64,000 bases of DNA from Leptofilum sp965223285 (GCF_965223285.1 NZ_OZ244997.1:5580001-5644000); one strand, 5' to 3'; counted from the first letter of the stretch, positions 25,578-34,522 are shown. Numbers and translations: made by a program. The notes: generated from the letters alone by a model not told the origin.

Positions 25578-26675
25578 TTAGTAGAGGTAAATGGGATTGC
25601 TGTAAATCCAGCCACGTTCCTGGCCCTCAAACTGAATGGTGCATTCAACTCGGTATGCGCCTGGCTCGATGGGAATGTGAGTCAAGTGGGTTTCGTTCTC
25701 GGCGGTGGCCACAACCTTGCCGTGGTGAATCAGGCGAATGTTGCAGCGGGCGGGGGTACTCACTTGCAGCGTGGCCCCGGCGTCCAACTTTACAGCCTCG
25801 CCCATAATTCCTTTGCCTTTACTGGCGGCACTAAAGCGAAACCCTTTGGTGCTGTGCGGCAGATCGTAGCCGACCCAGCTATTCCCCTTGCCGATGGCGC
25901 GGAGGATTTGCTGCTTATCTTGCGCAAAATCGTGGGTTAACGGCCGTTCTAGCAAAATATGGGTGTTTACAGCCCGAAACAGATATTCATATGGAAAAAT
26001 GACGCGCTTAAACGGCCCGAAGCTCATGGGAGTGGCGTGGGCGTCGCTGTTGCCAACGGCCGTAATCCGCTTCCCTTGCGCCAGCAATTCATCCCACAGA
26101 GCCAATGTGCGTGGTTCCGGCCCGACCACAAACTTTTCAGGGTTAAAGGCGAGGCGAACGGCCGTTAATTTGTCAATTAGCTCAATTTGTACTGGCAGCC
26201 GCTCCAGGGCATCGACCAGGGCATTGATAAAGCTGGACATGTAATTCCAGATTTCCAGACCAGTGAAATTTTCGACGGGCCAATCGTGCCAGCCGAGGTT
26301 GGGGTAGGGGAATAAGCGGCAATCTCGTTCATGTGGATGGGCCAGGAAGCTGTAGCCGCCCCGCTCGTTTACAGCATCAATAAGTTGTTGGGGGTTGGGG
26401 GCGCAGTCAGCCAGTTCTGCTTCGGCACCGTAGACCAGCAAATGGCTGGCCTGCGGCTCGCGCCGAACGTTGTGGACTTCTTCGCCGGAAAGCAGGAGGA
26501 GACGGCCGTTTGCCTCACTGTAATATCCTTCCACCCCGTCTACCCACACATTGTGGTCCGTCACGATGATGAAATCTAGCCCGGCGGCAATCGCGTCTTC
26601 CGCAATTTCCGCGTGCCACTTTTCCCCATCGCTATAGTGGGTATGCATATGCATATTGCCCGCAAGCTCAATCAT
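25578..26675 (-). CDS. PHP-domain phosphoesterase-like protein
   Basis: A 365-residue protein with a PHP metal centre: HMHTHYSDGE at residues 8-17, TDHN near 40, SGEEV near 64, and HPHE near 118. The region around NSDAHATP near 215 supplies the last ligands. PHP proteins hydrolyse phosphoesters, e.g. histidinol phosphate or nucleic acids; the target here is unknown. The C-terminal ~90 residues are beta-rich and may form a separate domain. The gene lies upstream of the acyltransferase pair on the same strand. Confidence 0.85.
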   Translation of the reverse strand: MIELAGNMHMHTHYSDGEKWHAEIAEDAIAAGLDFIIVTDHNVWVDGVEGYYSEANGRLLLLSGEEVHNVRREPQASHLLVYGAEAELADCAPNPQQLIDAVNERGGYSFLAHPHERDCRLFPYPNLGWHDWPVENFTGLEIWNYMSSFINALVDALERLPVQIELIDKLTAVRLAFNPEKFVVGPEPRTLALWDELLAQGKRITAVGNSDAHATPMSFGPFKRVIFPYEYLFRAVNTHILLERPLTHDFAQDKQQILRAIGKGNSWVGYDLPHSTKGFRFSAASKGKGIMGEAVKLDAGATLQVSTPARCNIRLIHHGKVVATAENETHLTHIPIEPGAYRVECTIQFEGQERGWIYSNPIYLY

Positions 26676-26813
26676 AGTGCTGTTCCAGCCGTCCTCTTCC
26701 CAGGGACGAGCGGGGCAATGCTATCATTTTTACGGCCGTTTTCCAAGTTCATGGATGGAGTATGGGTGTAATGAAAAGTTGTGTAATGGAAGCAAGAAGC
26801 AGAAAATGGGGGG

Positions 26814-27122
26814 ATGAAAAAAGAACTCGATGAAATGCTCAACAGATTGAACCAGTGGGAAGCAGAGAACAAAGATGCCAATTTGACACAAATGGAAGAA
26901 GCGATTGATGCTGAGTTAGCTGGAATTAGGCAGCAATTGCTCGCACAAATGGCCAGAGAAGGGAAGGCGGCTAGGGTGGACTGTCCAAACTGCGACCAGC
27001 CAATGATGAAAAACGGGAAGAAAACGCGAACGTTACGAACCAAAAACGGCGACAAAGTCACAATTGAAAGGGAGCAAATGAGGTGTCATGAATGTGGGAT
27101 GACACTTTTTCCCCCTGGATGA
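26814..27122 (+). CDS. ISKra4-family transposase, first frame
   Basis: A 102-residue protein forming the N-terminal part of an ISKra4-type transposase: a helical start, then a zinc-finger-like CPNCDQPM and CHECGMTLFPPG. It ends at a TGA just after a run of five T and five C (27106-27115). In the next frame the reading continues FPLDEKLRLLRGAYTPQ, which is the usual continuation in this family. The complete transposase is therefore probably made by +1 slippage at the C run, or the gene carries a one-base indel. Confidence 0.85.
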   Translation: MKKELDEMLNRLNQWEAENKDANLTQMEEAIDAELAGIRQQLLAQMAREGKAARVDCPNCDQPMMKNGKKTRTLRTKNGDKVTIEREQMRCHECGMTLFPPG

Positions 27123-27132
27123 AAAACTCAGG

Positions 27133-28296
27133 TTGCTGAGAGGCGCGTATACGCCGCAAGTGCAAGAGGCCGTAACCCGATTAGGTAGCCGGCTACCCTA
27201 TGCAGAAGCCCAAGAAGAGTTAGAAATGATGTGGGGCCTCGACATCTCCGTAGCAACCGTACGAGAAATCACGCTGCGAAACGGCCGTCTAGCAGATGAG
27301 CTAATTGAAATAGAAAAAGAACATCTGGAAAAGACAGCCCCCAAAGCAATAGCCAAACCAAAGCAACTCATTGTAAGTGCAGATGGGGCAATGGTACAGC
27401 TAAGAAATGGCGAATGGCGCGAAGTAAAAACGGTTGCCTTCGGTGAATTTGAGACTATCTGGGATGCTAAAAAACAAGAAGTCGTGACCAAAACAGGCAA
27501 GATAAGCTACTTCTCAAGTGCAGATAAGGCAGAGTTGTTTAGCGACAAGGCAATTGTCGAGTGGCAGCGACGGGGTGGGGAGAATGCTGAAAAAGTTGTC
27601 GCGGTTAATGATGGTGCTGTCTGGATACAGGGCTTCATCGACTATCATTGCCCCACAGCGACACGCGTGATTGATTTTGCCCATGCCCAAGGGTATATCG
27701 CCACGATTGGCAAAGCCCTGTATGGGGCAGAAAGTGACCGTTTCCAACAATGGTATCCCCAGATGTCTAAACAGTTAGGCACAAAAGCACCCCAACGAAC
27801 GCTGAATGAATTGCGTTTCCTATGGACACAAAACCAAGCCCACCCAGCAGCGGATGAAATAGAAGCAGCGATTCGTTATCTTGAGCGACGTCAAACGATG
27901 ATAGATTATCCACATTTCAGAAAAAACGGAATTCCCATTGGATCTGGGATAGTAGAGTCTGGGCATAAGGTGGTGATGCAACGACGGATGAAACAGGCTG
28001 GGATGCGCTGGGCGGATGAAAACCTCAATCCGATGCTTGCCTTGCGCATGGCAATCTGTAACAAGTGCTGGCGTGCTTCTTGGCAAGCGATTCAGGCTCA
28101 TTTTCTGGCTACAAAACAGGCGCACCGTCTGCTGGAGAAGGCAGAAGCTCCGCAATCTCAGCTTGTTACTGAAGCAGATGTTGAGAATTTAGAGAAGCTG
28201 GCGGATAGGATACCTAGGCGTTCACAAAAGAGGCAGCCGTGGCAAGACCATCGGTGGATTTTTCCTCACAGAGCACGGCCGTTACACAAAATCTAA
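27133..28296 (+). CDS. ISKra4-family transposase, second frame
   Basis: A 387-residue catalytic part. It contains a DDE-type core: SADGAMVQLR near 80 (first Asp), RVIDFAHAQGY near 180 (second Asp), and PIGSGIVESGHKVVMQRRMK near 270 (the Glu region). The frame is +1 relative to the first ORF and is open upstream of the annotated TTG, so an independent start is doubtful; fusion by frameshift is more likely. The stop lies inside the right terminal repeat. Confidence 0.85.
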   Translation: MLRGAYTPQVQEAVTRLGSRLPYAEAQEELEMMWGLDISVATVREITLRNGRLADELIEIEKEHLEKTAPKAIAKPKQLIVSADGAMVQLRNGEWREVKTVAFGEFETIWDAKKQEVVTKTGKISYFSSADKAELFSDKAIVEWQRRGGENAEKVVAVNDGAVWIQGFIDYHCPTATRVIDFAHAQGYIATIGKALYGAESDRFQQWYPQMSKQLGTKAPQRTLNELRFLWTQNQAHPAADEIEAAIRYLERRQTMIDYPHFRKNGIPIGSGIVESGHKVVMQRRMKQAGMRWADENLNPMLALRMAICNKCWRASWQAIQAHFLATKQAHRLLEKAEAPQSQLVTEADVENLEKLADRIPRRSQKRQPWQDHRWIFPHRARPLHKI

Positions 28297-28500
28297 TTAC
28301 ACCCATGGAGTATGGATACAAAAAACGCTAAATTGATCCAAACGCTCCTGAACTGTGTAATTTGTTCACAGGCCAGAAATTTGCATAGAGTGTGACTTTA
28401 TGAGCGACTATCTATGAACTATTCGACACTAATCAAAAGGCTTTTTTTCTTTGTCCTCAGATGACTGGTAATAAGGCAAGCTGAATGCCGCCCCTTCTAG

Positions 28501-29331
28501 CTATTTGATCCCGCTTACTTTTACCCCTTCTACAATATATCGCTGCACGAAGAAGAAAATAATAACCACAGGCAAAATGCCCAATGCGGCCCCCATAAAC
28601 AAGGCAGGTAAATTAATCGTTTGGGCGGTTAAGAAGGTAGAAAGAACGACTTGCACAGTCCATGTTTCCCGACTTTGCCCAACAACCAGTGGCCACAAAA
28701 ATGAATTCCAGCTCCTTATCAATCCTAATGTGCCTAATGAGATAAAAACGCCTGTTGAGTTTGGCACCACAATCCGCCAAAATGTTCCAAAAGTGCCTAA
28801 CCCGTCAACCAAAGCAGCGTCTTCTAACTCTTTTGGAAAATCAAGGAAGAATTGACGAAATATAAAAACTGTGAACACGTCAAACATGCCAGGAACCACC
28901 AAACCAGTTAGGGTGCTTACCCAGCCCAGGTAAGAGACAACCAAAAAGGTTTGTACAAAAATAGCGGCACTAGGCACCATCATAGCAATCAAAATAAAGT
29001 AAAAGACATAATCCGCCCATTTGAATTTGCTACGAGCCAACCCATAGCCTGCCAGCGACGAAATGATTAAACGGCCGATTACTTGAAAAAAGCTCACCAC
29101 GGCCGAATTCTTTAGTCCAACCCGCATATTGGCAATGGGATCATTAAGCAAGTCAACCAGATTACTCCATTGCATTGTCTCGGCCCAAAACACCCAGTCA
29201 AATTGAGCAATTTCTTTTTGTGTCATCAACGCATTACGCGCAATGATATAGAACGGTATTAAATAAATGATGGAAAGGAGAATAAGTATTGATAAAACCG
29301 GAATCTTGTTTCTGAATCGTACTGAGTGCAT
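28501..29331 (-). CDS. Carbohydrate ABC transporter permease (MalG-like)
   Basis: A 276-residue inner-membrane protein with six predicted helices. The EAA-loop that contacts the ATPase reads ELEDAALVDGLGTFGTFWRIVVP near 165-190. This is the second permease of a CUT1-type sugar importer. GGGAG lies eight bases before the ATG at 29331. The gene follows the first permease after 18 bases. No ATPase gene is present; CUT1 systems often share a distant MsmK/UgpC-type ATPase. Confidence 0.92.
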   Translation of the reverse strand: MHSVRFRNKIPVLSILILLSIIYLIPFYIIARNALMTQKEIAQFDWVFWAETMQWSNLVDLLNDPIANMRVGLKNSAVVSFFQVIGRLIISSLAGYGLARSKFKWADYVFYFILIAMMVPSAAIFVQTFLVVSYLGWVSTLTGLVVPGMFDVFTVFIFRQFFLDFPKELEDAALVDGLGTFGTFWRIVVPNSTGVFISLGTLGLIRSWNSFLWPLVVGQSRETWTVQVVLSTFLTAQTINLPALFMGAALGILPVVIIFFFVQRYIVEGVKVSGIK

Positions 29332-29349
29332 CCGAATCTCCCTTCCCGG

Positions 29350-30315
29350 TTATTGGTGTTCCCGACGACCAAACCCGAAGAGTCGTCCCTGAACGATGGT
29401 TACCACCATGATAAGTGCAGCAATGACAAAGGCACCCGCCGCACCGCGCCCATAATTTTGATCCTGAAATGCAACATTGTACAAATACACCAATGGTGGT
29501 CGGGCTAAAATCTGGGTTCCAGATGACCCACCTGTTGCCAAAATGTTGCGAAACTCGTCAAACGCCTGAAATGCCTCAATAAACAGCAACAAAATTACAG
29601 AAACCGAGGTGTTGCGCAGCATCGGGAACGTGATGAAGCGGAATGTTTGGCGTCCTGGTTTGGCGCCATCCACCATTGCTGCTTCGTAAATGGTTCGGGG
29701 AATCTCTTGCAATCCAGCGAGGAAAATGATCATATAGAAGCCGGATTGTAGCCATAGTCGTACAGTTACCAGAACCAACCAATAGTAAGGTGGATCTGTG
29801 GAGTTGATCCAGGCAATTGGATTAATTTCGTTGACGATCCATAAAATATTGTTGGCAAACCCGGAGGGTAATCCGTTAAAAAGCGATGTTTTCCAAACAA
29901 GTGAGGCAACGACATAGGAGCAAGCTGTGGGAATAAAAAAGATGGTCCGAAATAGCCCACTGTTAATACCGGCTCTATTGACCAGCAGTGCCAAACCGAG
30001 GGAAAGACCAAACGTTACAGGAACAATGAAAATGGCAAATATGATGACGGTTTGTAATGAGTCGATAAATCGTGGATCGCCAAAAAGCTCCATGTAGTTT
30101 TGCAAACCAACAAACTCGGTTGGCGTTACGCTGTTGCGTGCACGAAAAAAGCTAAGGATAAGTCCCCAGAGGATTGGGATATAGACAAATGCCAACAGGC
30201 CAACGACAAGTGGGCCAACGAATAGCCAAAATTCAATTAATTCTTGTCGTTTTTTGCTGGTGTGTCGAGGAGGTGAAGTGGAAACGGCCGTTTCCGGGAA
30301 TTCGTGCGTAGCCAT
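29350..30315 (-). CDS. Carbohydrate ABC transporter permease (MalF-like)
   Basis: A 321-residue membrane protein, first permease of the same importer. Six helices follow a hydrophilic N-terminus of about 25 residues. The EAA-loop, IPRTIYEAAMVDGAKPGRQTFR, lies near 215-235. It is downstream of the binding-protein gene and separated from it by a stable hairpin, and it is cotranscribed with the second permease. Expression should depend on the LacI-type operators at 31789-31818. Confidence 0.92.
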   Translation of the reverse strand: MATHEFPETAVSTSPPRHTSKKRQELIEFWLFVGPLVVGLLAFVYIPILWGLILSFFRARNSVTPTEFVGLQNYMELFGDPRFIDSLQTVIIFAIFIVPVTFGLSLGLALLVNRAGINSGLFRTIFFIPTACSYVVASLVWKTSLFNGLPSGFANNILWIVNEINPIAWINSTDPPYYWLVLVTVRLWLQSGFYMIIFLAGLQEIPRTIYEAAMVDGAKPGRQTFRFITFPMLRNTSVSVILLLFIEAFQAFDEFRNILATGGSSGTQILARPPLVYLYNVAFQDQNYGRGAAGAFVIAALIMVVTIVQGRLFGFGRREHQ

Positions 30316-30337
30316 ACAGTCACCTGAAAACAGTATG

Positions 30338-30374
30338 AAAACTGTGGCCGATTTTCTTAATCGGCCACAGTTTT
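30338..30374 (-). terminator. Hairpin between binding-protein and permease genes
   Basis: AAAACTGTGGCCGATT and its reverse complement form a 16-bp stem with a 5-base loop. It lies in the 69-base gap after the binding-protein stop. Such hairpins often protect the binding-protein mRNA and reduce permease expression (as between malE and malF). The stem has weak T tracts on both sides, so partial termination is likely. Confidence 0.75.
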
Positions 30375-30384
30375 CTTTTGAGAA

Positions 30385-31719
30385 TTATTTGTTCAACAAG
30401 GCATCCAATTCGGCTTGTGCCGCTTCAGCTGCGGCTGCAAGCTGTTCTGCCGGATCTGCATCGTTCAATAATACTTCACTATGGGCATCCTGATAAATGG
30501 AATCCATTGCGCCAGTCCAGGTCACCGGGGTAGTTTTGCCGTACAGGGGTAACATTTCCAAAACTTCAGCAGCCGGGCCATCTTGCAATACATCCGCCTG
30601 TGCTGCAATGCTTGCCCGTGGTGGAACATGGAATCCATACCCTAAATTCCAATCAATTTGCGTCTCGGCATTTTCAATCCATAGCCAGCGTACATAATCT
30701 TTAGCGGCATCTACATGGTTGCTTTTGGCATTAACTGATTGATTCCAGCCACCAATCCATACGCTAGGAGAGGCGTTTTCGTCCAAGGCTGGCCAGGGCA
30801 TCACGCCCACATCATCCGCACCAACTGCATCAATAATCCCCGGCATTGCCCATAGGCCACACCATTGCATAGCCGTTAAACCATCATTGAAGGCACCGGG
30901 GTCCCACCACTCTGTCGTGGCACCAACAAGCATAGAGTCAGTCTCTACCAGCTCGCGTTTTCTTTCCCACATCTGCACATTTTCTGGCGTATTAAAAATA
31001 ATCGCGTCACCGTCAATAAAGTCGCTATTAGCTGCCCAGGTAGACATGTACAGCAAGTAGCTTGTGGCACCCAGATCGTTACTTAAATATAAGCCTTTTA
31101 CGCGCCCGGTATCGAGTGCCTGGGTCGCGGCAATCAACTCTTCCATTGTTTGTGGTACATCGACGCCAGCATCTCCAAACATGCTCTTGCGATAATAAAC
31201 GAACTGCGGATCCATAATCATTGGTACACCGTAAATTGTGTCATCAATGATCACTCGCTGCATCGCTGTCTGATTAAAATCATCCAGCACGCCTTCAAAC
31301 AGATCATCCAGTGGTTCAAGTTGGCCAGCTTCAATCCGGTCTAGCGTAACGGTTTGCAGCTCAAACACATCGGGGCCTTCGTCCGTTAACAATGCCGAAT
31401 TTAGTGCGGCAAAATAATCACCAGGAACCCAAGTGACTTCTACACGTACTCCTGGAGTCATTGCACTATACTCTTCGGCATAACGCTGCACAGCTTCAAA
31501 AGTGCCTTCTTCACCATATTGATGGTACCAATGCTGAATGACAATCTCATCTTCTTCCATCACTTCTTCGCTGTCGCTCTCTTCGGAGTCGGTAGATGTA
31601 GAATCAGTGGATTGTTCGGCAGGTTCCGCATCGTCCGTTGTTTCAGCTCCTCCGCCGCAGGCAGCGACAAGCATTACCAAAATCAAGAATAGGGGAAAAC
31701 TAAACAGGAAACGTTTCAT
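30385..31719 (-). CDS. Sugar ABC transporter substrate-binding lipoprotein
   Basis: About 444 residues. The signal peptide (MKRFLFSFPLFLILVMLVAAC) carries a lipobox, so the protein is lipid-anchored outside. A Glu/Asp/Ser-rich linker (~25-55) is followed by a family 1 solute-binding fold (IQHWYHQYGEEGTF, GPDVFELQ, LYLSNDLG, WWDPGAFNDGLTAMQW). The start is ATG at 31719, with GGAG 12 bases upstream. Ligand specificity is unknown, but the divergent genes suggest a methylated or galactose-related sugar. It is the first gene of the importer operon under LacI-type operators. Confidence 0.92.
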   Translation of the reverse strand: MKRFLFSFPLFLILVMLVAACGGGAETTDDAEPAEQSTDSTSTDSEESDSEEVMEEDEIVIQHWYHQYGEEGTFEAVQRYAEEYSAMTPGVRVEVTWVPGDYFAALNSALLTDEGPDVFELQTVTLDRIEAGQLEPLDDLFEGVLDDFNQTAMQRVIIDDTIYGVPMIMDPQFVYYRKSMFGDAGVDVPQTMEELIAATQALDTGRVKGLYLSNDLGATSYLLYMSTWAANSDFIDGDAIIFNTPENVQMWERKRELVETDSMLVGATTEWWDPGAFNDGLTAMQWCGLWAMPGIIDAVGADDVGVMPWPALDENASPSVWIGGWNQSVNAKSNHVDAAKDYVRWLWIENAETQIDWNLGYGFHVPPRASIAAQADVLQDGPAAEVLEMLPLYGKTTPVTWTGAMDSIYQDAHSEVLLNDADPAEQLAAAAEAAQAELDALLNK

Positions 31720-31788
31720 CTTTTTCTTCACTCCTTCAGTTAAGAAATAATCCAACAATAAGCGGGAGGTGGTAAAAGCAACCAGTTT

Positions 31789-31818
31789 CTGAAACCGGTT
31801 TCTGAAACCGGTATCAGC
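31789..31818. promoter_or_regulatory. Tandem LacI-type operators for the importer operon
   Basis: Two 16-bp sites, CTGAAACCGGTTTCTG (31789-31804) and CTGAAACCGGTATCAG (31803-31818), share the palindromic core GAAACCGGTTTC. The second overlaps the -10 box of the minus-strand promoter, so a bound LacI-family repressor should block the importer. The same core recurs before the LacI gene. Confidence 0.85.
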
Positions 31819-31845
31819 ATATCACAGACGTATAGAATGTGTCAA
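31816..31845 (-). promoter_or_regulatory. Promoter of sugar importer operon
   Basis: On the minus strand, TTGACA (31840-31845) and TATGCT (31816-31821) are separated by 18 bases. The start point would fall in or beside the tandem operators. It points towards the binding-protein gene. Confidence 0.75.
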
Positions 31846-31950
31846 GCGGGATTTAAGCTAGATACCCTTGTAGCCTTTCAGGTCATCAGGCGTTTTGTTC
31901 AGAATCACATTCCGTTTTCTCCTGTCTGTTCTGCAAACTTTCTGAAATGC

Positions 31951-31994
31951 TTGACAATTTGGGCCGTGCCATGGTATTCTGAAACCGGTTTCAG
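31951..31994 (+). promoter_or_regulatory. Promoter and overlapping operator of the LacI gene
   Basis: TTGACA (31951-31956) and TATTCT (31975-31980) are separated by 18 bases. The perfect 16-bp palindrome CTGAAACCGGTTTCAG (31979-31994) begins on the last bases of the -10 box. This predicts autorepression. About 130 bases separate this promoter from the divergent importer promoter, so one repressor can control both directions. Confidence 0.85.
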
Positions 31995-32034
31995 AAACCG
32001 ATTCATAAATAAAACATAACCTTAGGATTTATCT

Positions 32035-33063
32035 ATGTCACGACCCACGATTGCCGATGTCGCACGAGAAGCGAGTGTATCAAAAGCCACCGTTAGCCGT
32101 GTGTTGAGCGGTCGCGCAGAATATATGCGCGACGCGACGCGCCAGCGTGTTGAACAAGCAATTGAACGCCTTAATTATCGGCCAAGCAGTGTTGCTCGCA
32201 GCTTGACATCCAAGCGAACCCACACGGCAGGCATTTTGATTTCAGATGTGGGCAACCCGTTTTATCCAGAAGTGATTCATGGTGTCGAGGATTCTGCCTT
32301 CAAAGATGGCTACGATGTCTTTTTGTGTAACACAAATTATGATGAAAAACGCGGCATGGCGTTTGTGCGCTCACTGATTGATAAACGTGTAGATGGTGTT
32401 CTGATCATGTCTAGCAGCATGTCGGATGATTGGCTGGCAGAGCTGGCGCGAAACAACGTTCCTGCTGTTGTACTTGATTGGGAAGTGCAGGATGCCAAAG
32501 GGAATTTGAGCCTGCTGCGCGTAGACTACCAAAAGGGCGTGCAGGAAGCTGTCGATCATTTGATTGAATTAGGACATCGTCAATTTGTGCATGTGAGCGG
32601 TCCGGTTGAACTGCGCACAACACATTGGCGGCAGGAAGCGTTTTTAAATGCGCTGGAAAAGCATGGTATTCCAACAGCGGATGTGATGATGATCGAAGGC
32701 AATTTGCGTATTGAGGGTGGTCGTGAGGCGATGAAGGTGATTACTGAGAGTGGGGAGGGGAAAACGGCCGTTTTCTCCGCTAACGACCTTATGGCAATGG
32801 GTATTCTCGCTGAAGCCCGCGCACTCGGCATCAAGGTTCCCACCGACATGTCCGTGATTGGTCTGGATGATATCTGGTTGTCCACCCAAACCGACCCGCC
32901 GCTAACAACTGTGGCATTGCCACGTTATGAAATTGGGCAAACAGCCATGCAGTTGCTGTTTGAACTATTGAAAAACCCACGAGAGAAAGAGGCAGAACCT
33001 CTCTATGCCCATGTAGAAACCGGCCTGACGATTCGCCAATCGACAGGGTCAGTACCGGGGTAA
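32035..33063 (+). CDS. LacI family transcriptional regulator
   Basis: A 342-residue repressor. The helix-turn-helix TIADVAREASVSKATVSRVLSG occupies residues 4-25, with the hinge helix YRPSSVARSLTSKRT near 50-62. A sugar-binding periplasmic-protein-like domain follows to the end (ISDVGNPFYPE, VHVSGP, SANDLMAMGI, IGLDD). It sits between the importer and a catabolic gene set and is flanked by operators with core GAAACCGGTTTC. It most likely represses both transcripts until an intracellular sugar binds. The inducer is not known. Confidence 0.95.
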   Translation: MSRPTIADVAREASVSKATVSRVLSGRAEYMRDATRQRVEQAIERLNYRPSSVARSLTSKRTHTAGILISDVGNPFYPEVIHGVEDSAFKDGYDVFLCNTNYDEKRGMAFVRSLIDKRVDGVLIMSSSMSDDWLAELARNNVPAVVLDWEVQDAKGNLSLLRVDYQKGVQEAVDHLIELGHRQFVHVSGPVELRTTHWRQEAFLNALEKHGIPTADVMMIEGNLRIEGGREAMKVITESGEGKTAVFSANDLMAMGILAEARALGIKVPTDMSVIGLDDIWLSTQTDPPLTTVALPRYEIGQTAMQLLFELLKNPREKEAEPLYAHVETGLTIRQSTGSVPG

Positions 33064-33153
33064 ACAAATAAATCACCTAGCAATCTAACGTGCAGTTATT
33101 GCATGAGGTAAGCCCTCCATGCGTGCTTAAGGTTGCCTATTGAAGGAGAAATT

Positions 33154-34500
33154 ATGCAAATTCCACCGCTGGCTGGATTGGCAACCTATGAAGAAGCCGC
33201 TCGAGTTGGCTATAGCGTTGAAGAAAATGTGAGACGTTTTTTACGTTATGCCTGGATTGAAAAACGAGCCATGGAAGTTGGGCTGTATTGGCTCGCTTCC
33301 ACCCCTGAATGGGAAGTGAAGGAAGCGCTTGGTTTGCATTTAAGCCTCGATGCAGATCACGCTGCTGACATTCGTGTTCGCGTGAGCGAAATGCGTAACC
33401 CAATGCCTCGCATGAACGTGAGTCCTGACCCGGCGATTGACCAATTTTTTGATGAACTGCTAACCGCACAAGACACGGTTGAGAAGATTGTCGGTTTGTA
33501 TGGGGTGCTCAAGCCAGCACTGCTGGCAGCTTATCAAGCGCACTACGACAAGAGTAATCCGGTTATTGACCATCCGACACGACGGATGATTAAGCATATT
33601 TTGATTGAGGAAGAGGAGATGATGGCATGGGGGATGAGGGCAGTAACGGCCGTTACCCAATCACCATCCGCCCAAGCCAAAGCCGCCCAATTTCAGGCAC
33701 ACCTCGACGTTTACCTGCAAGCAATGGGCGGCATCATGGGCGATGAAGAGAAAACGATAGAACTACCACCTAGCCGCGCCACCGAGCCATTCACACCAGA
33801 CTTCTTCCCACAGCGGGATGACCGTTTTGCAATGAAGTGGAACTTTGTTAACCCGCAACGGCAGGTGTCGATGAACGAAAACGTGCCGCTGGACGAGCGC
33901 ACGCTGGCGCTCATGTGCCGCCGCATTGTTGAAATGGATGTACCGGAATACATGACGCGTATTGTTGCTCAGGCTGAAGACGAGCCGTGGGAATATTTTG
34001 TGGAACTGACGCGCCAGCTGTGGGACGAAGTGCGCCACGCCAGCATGGGCACCATCTACTTTGAAAATCGCGGTGTCGATTGGAAAAAACATATCGCCAT
34101 TCACCCTGGCATGTCGATTCGGCTGGGTACGCTCGATATCAAGGACGCGCATAACGTCCTTTACGCCATCGAGCAAAACCTGATGCCTGCCAAAACTGGC
34201 AAGAAGCTGGAGTACGAAATCAGCGTCAATGCCAACGACTCGCTCGCTGCCCAAATTCAAGATTACGACTGGGCCGATGAAGTGCTGCACGTTCACACCG
34301 GGCGCAAATGGCTGTTGCCCAAAACCGGCCTGCCATCCGGCGAAGCTGTCAAAAAAGGCTGGGAAATTCGCGCTGCAACAGTTGATGTGCTTTCTGAATA
34401 TGATAATCGCGGCGAACAGAAAAACTGGTGGCCTGAATTTATAAAGGAAGTGCTGGGCCGCGAAACGGCACATGAGGAATTTAACTTGGCGAGGATGTAG
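33154..34500 (+). CDS. Ferritin-like (EXXH-containing) protein of unknown function
   Basis: A 448-residue soluble helical protein. Two EXXH motifs are visible, WDEVRHAS near 297 and DEVLHVHTGRKW near 378-389, with further acidic residues (EEEEMMAWG near 155). The pattern, especially D-E-V-x-H-x-x-x-G-x-K/R-W, resembles ferritin-like DUF455/COG2833 proteins, so a two-metal centre is likely. GGAG precedes ATG at 33154. It lies between LacI and the methyltransferase-like gene and is presumably coregulated with them. No enzyme activity can be named; an oxygenase or metal-dependent hydrolase role is possible. Confidence 0.65.
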   Translation: MQIPPLAGLATYEEAARVGYSVEENVRRFLRYAWIEKRAMEVGLYWLASTPEWEVKEALGLHLSLDADHAADIRVRVSEMRNPMPRMNVSPDPAIDQFFDELLTAQDTVEKIVGLYGVLKPALLAAYQAHYDKSNPVIDHPTRRMIKHILIEEEEMMAWGMRAVTAVTQSPSAQAKAAQFQAHLDVYLQAMGGIMGDEEKTIELPPSRATEPFTPDFFPQRDDRFAMKWNFVNPQRQVSMNENVPLDERTLALMCRRIVEMDVPEYMTRIVAQAEDEPWEYFVELTRQLWDEVRHASMGTIYFENRGVDWKKHIAIHPGMSIRLGTLDIKDAHNVLYAIEQNLMPAKTGKKLEYEISVNANDSLAAQIQDYDWADEVLHVHTGRKWLLPKTGLPSGEAVKKGWEIRAATVDVLSEYDNRGEQKNWWPEFIKEVLGRETAHEEFNLARM

Positions 34501-34522
34501 GCACTTTGGAAAAGGAATAAAC

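Larger units (their letters stand above)
26764..28304 (+). mobile_element. ISKra4-family insertion sequence, complete
   Basis: The 1,541-bp element has imperfect inverted ends starting GGGTGTAAT; both go on to TTGTGTAA and GG. It is flanked by the 9-bp direct repeat ATGGAGTAT (26755-26763 and 28305-28313). It contains two transposase frames in different phase. Two ACGGCCGT words lie inside, one of them at the right end. Confidence 0.95.
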
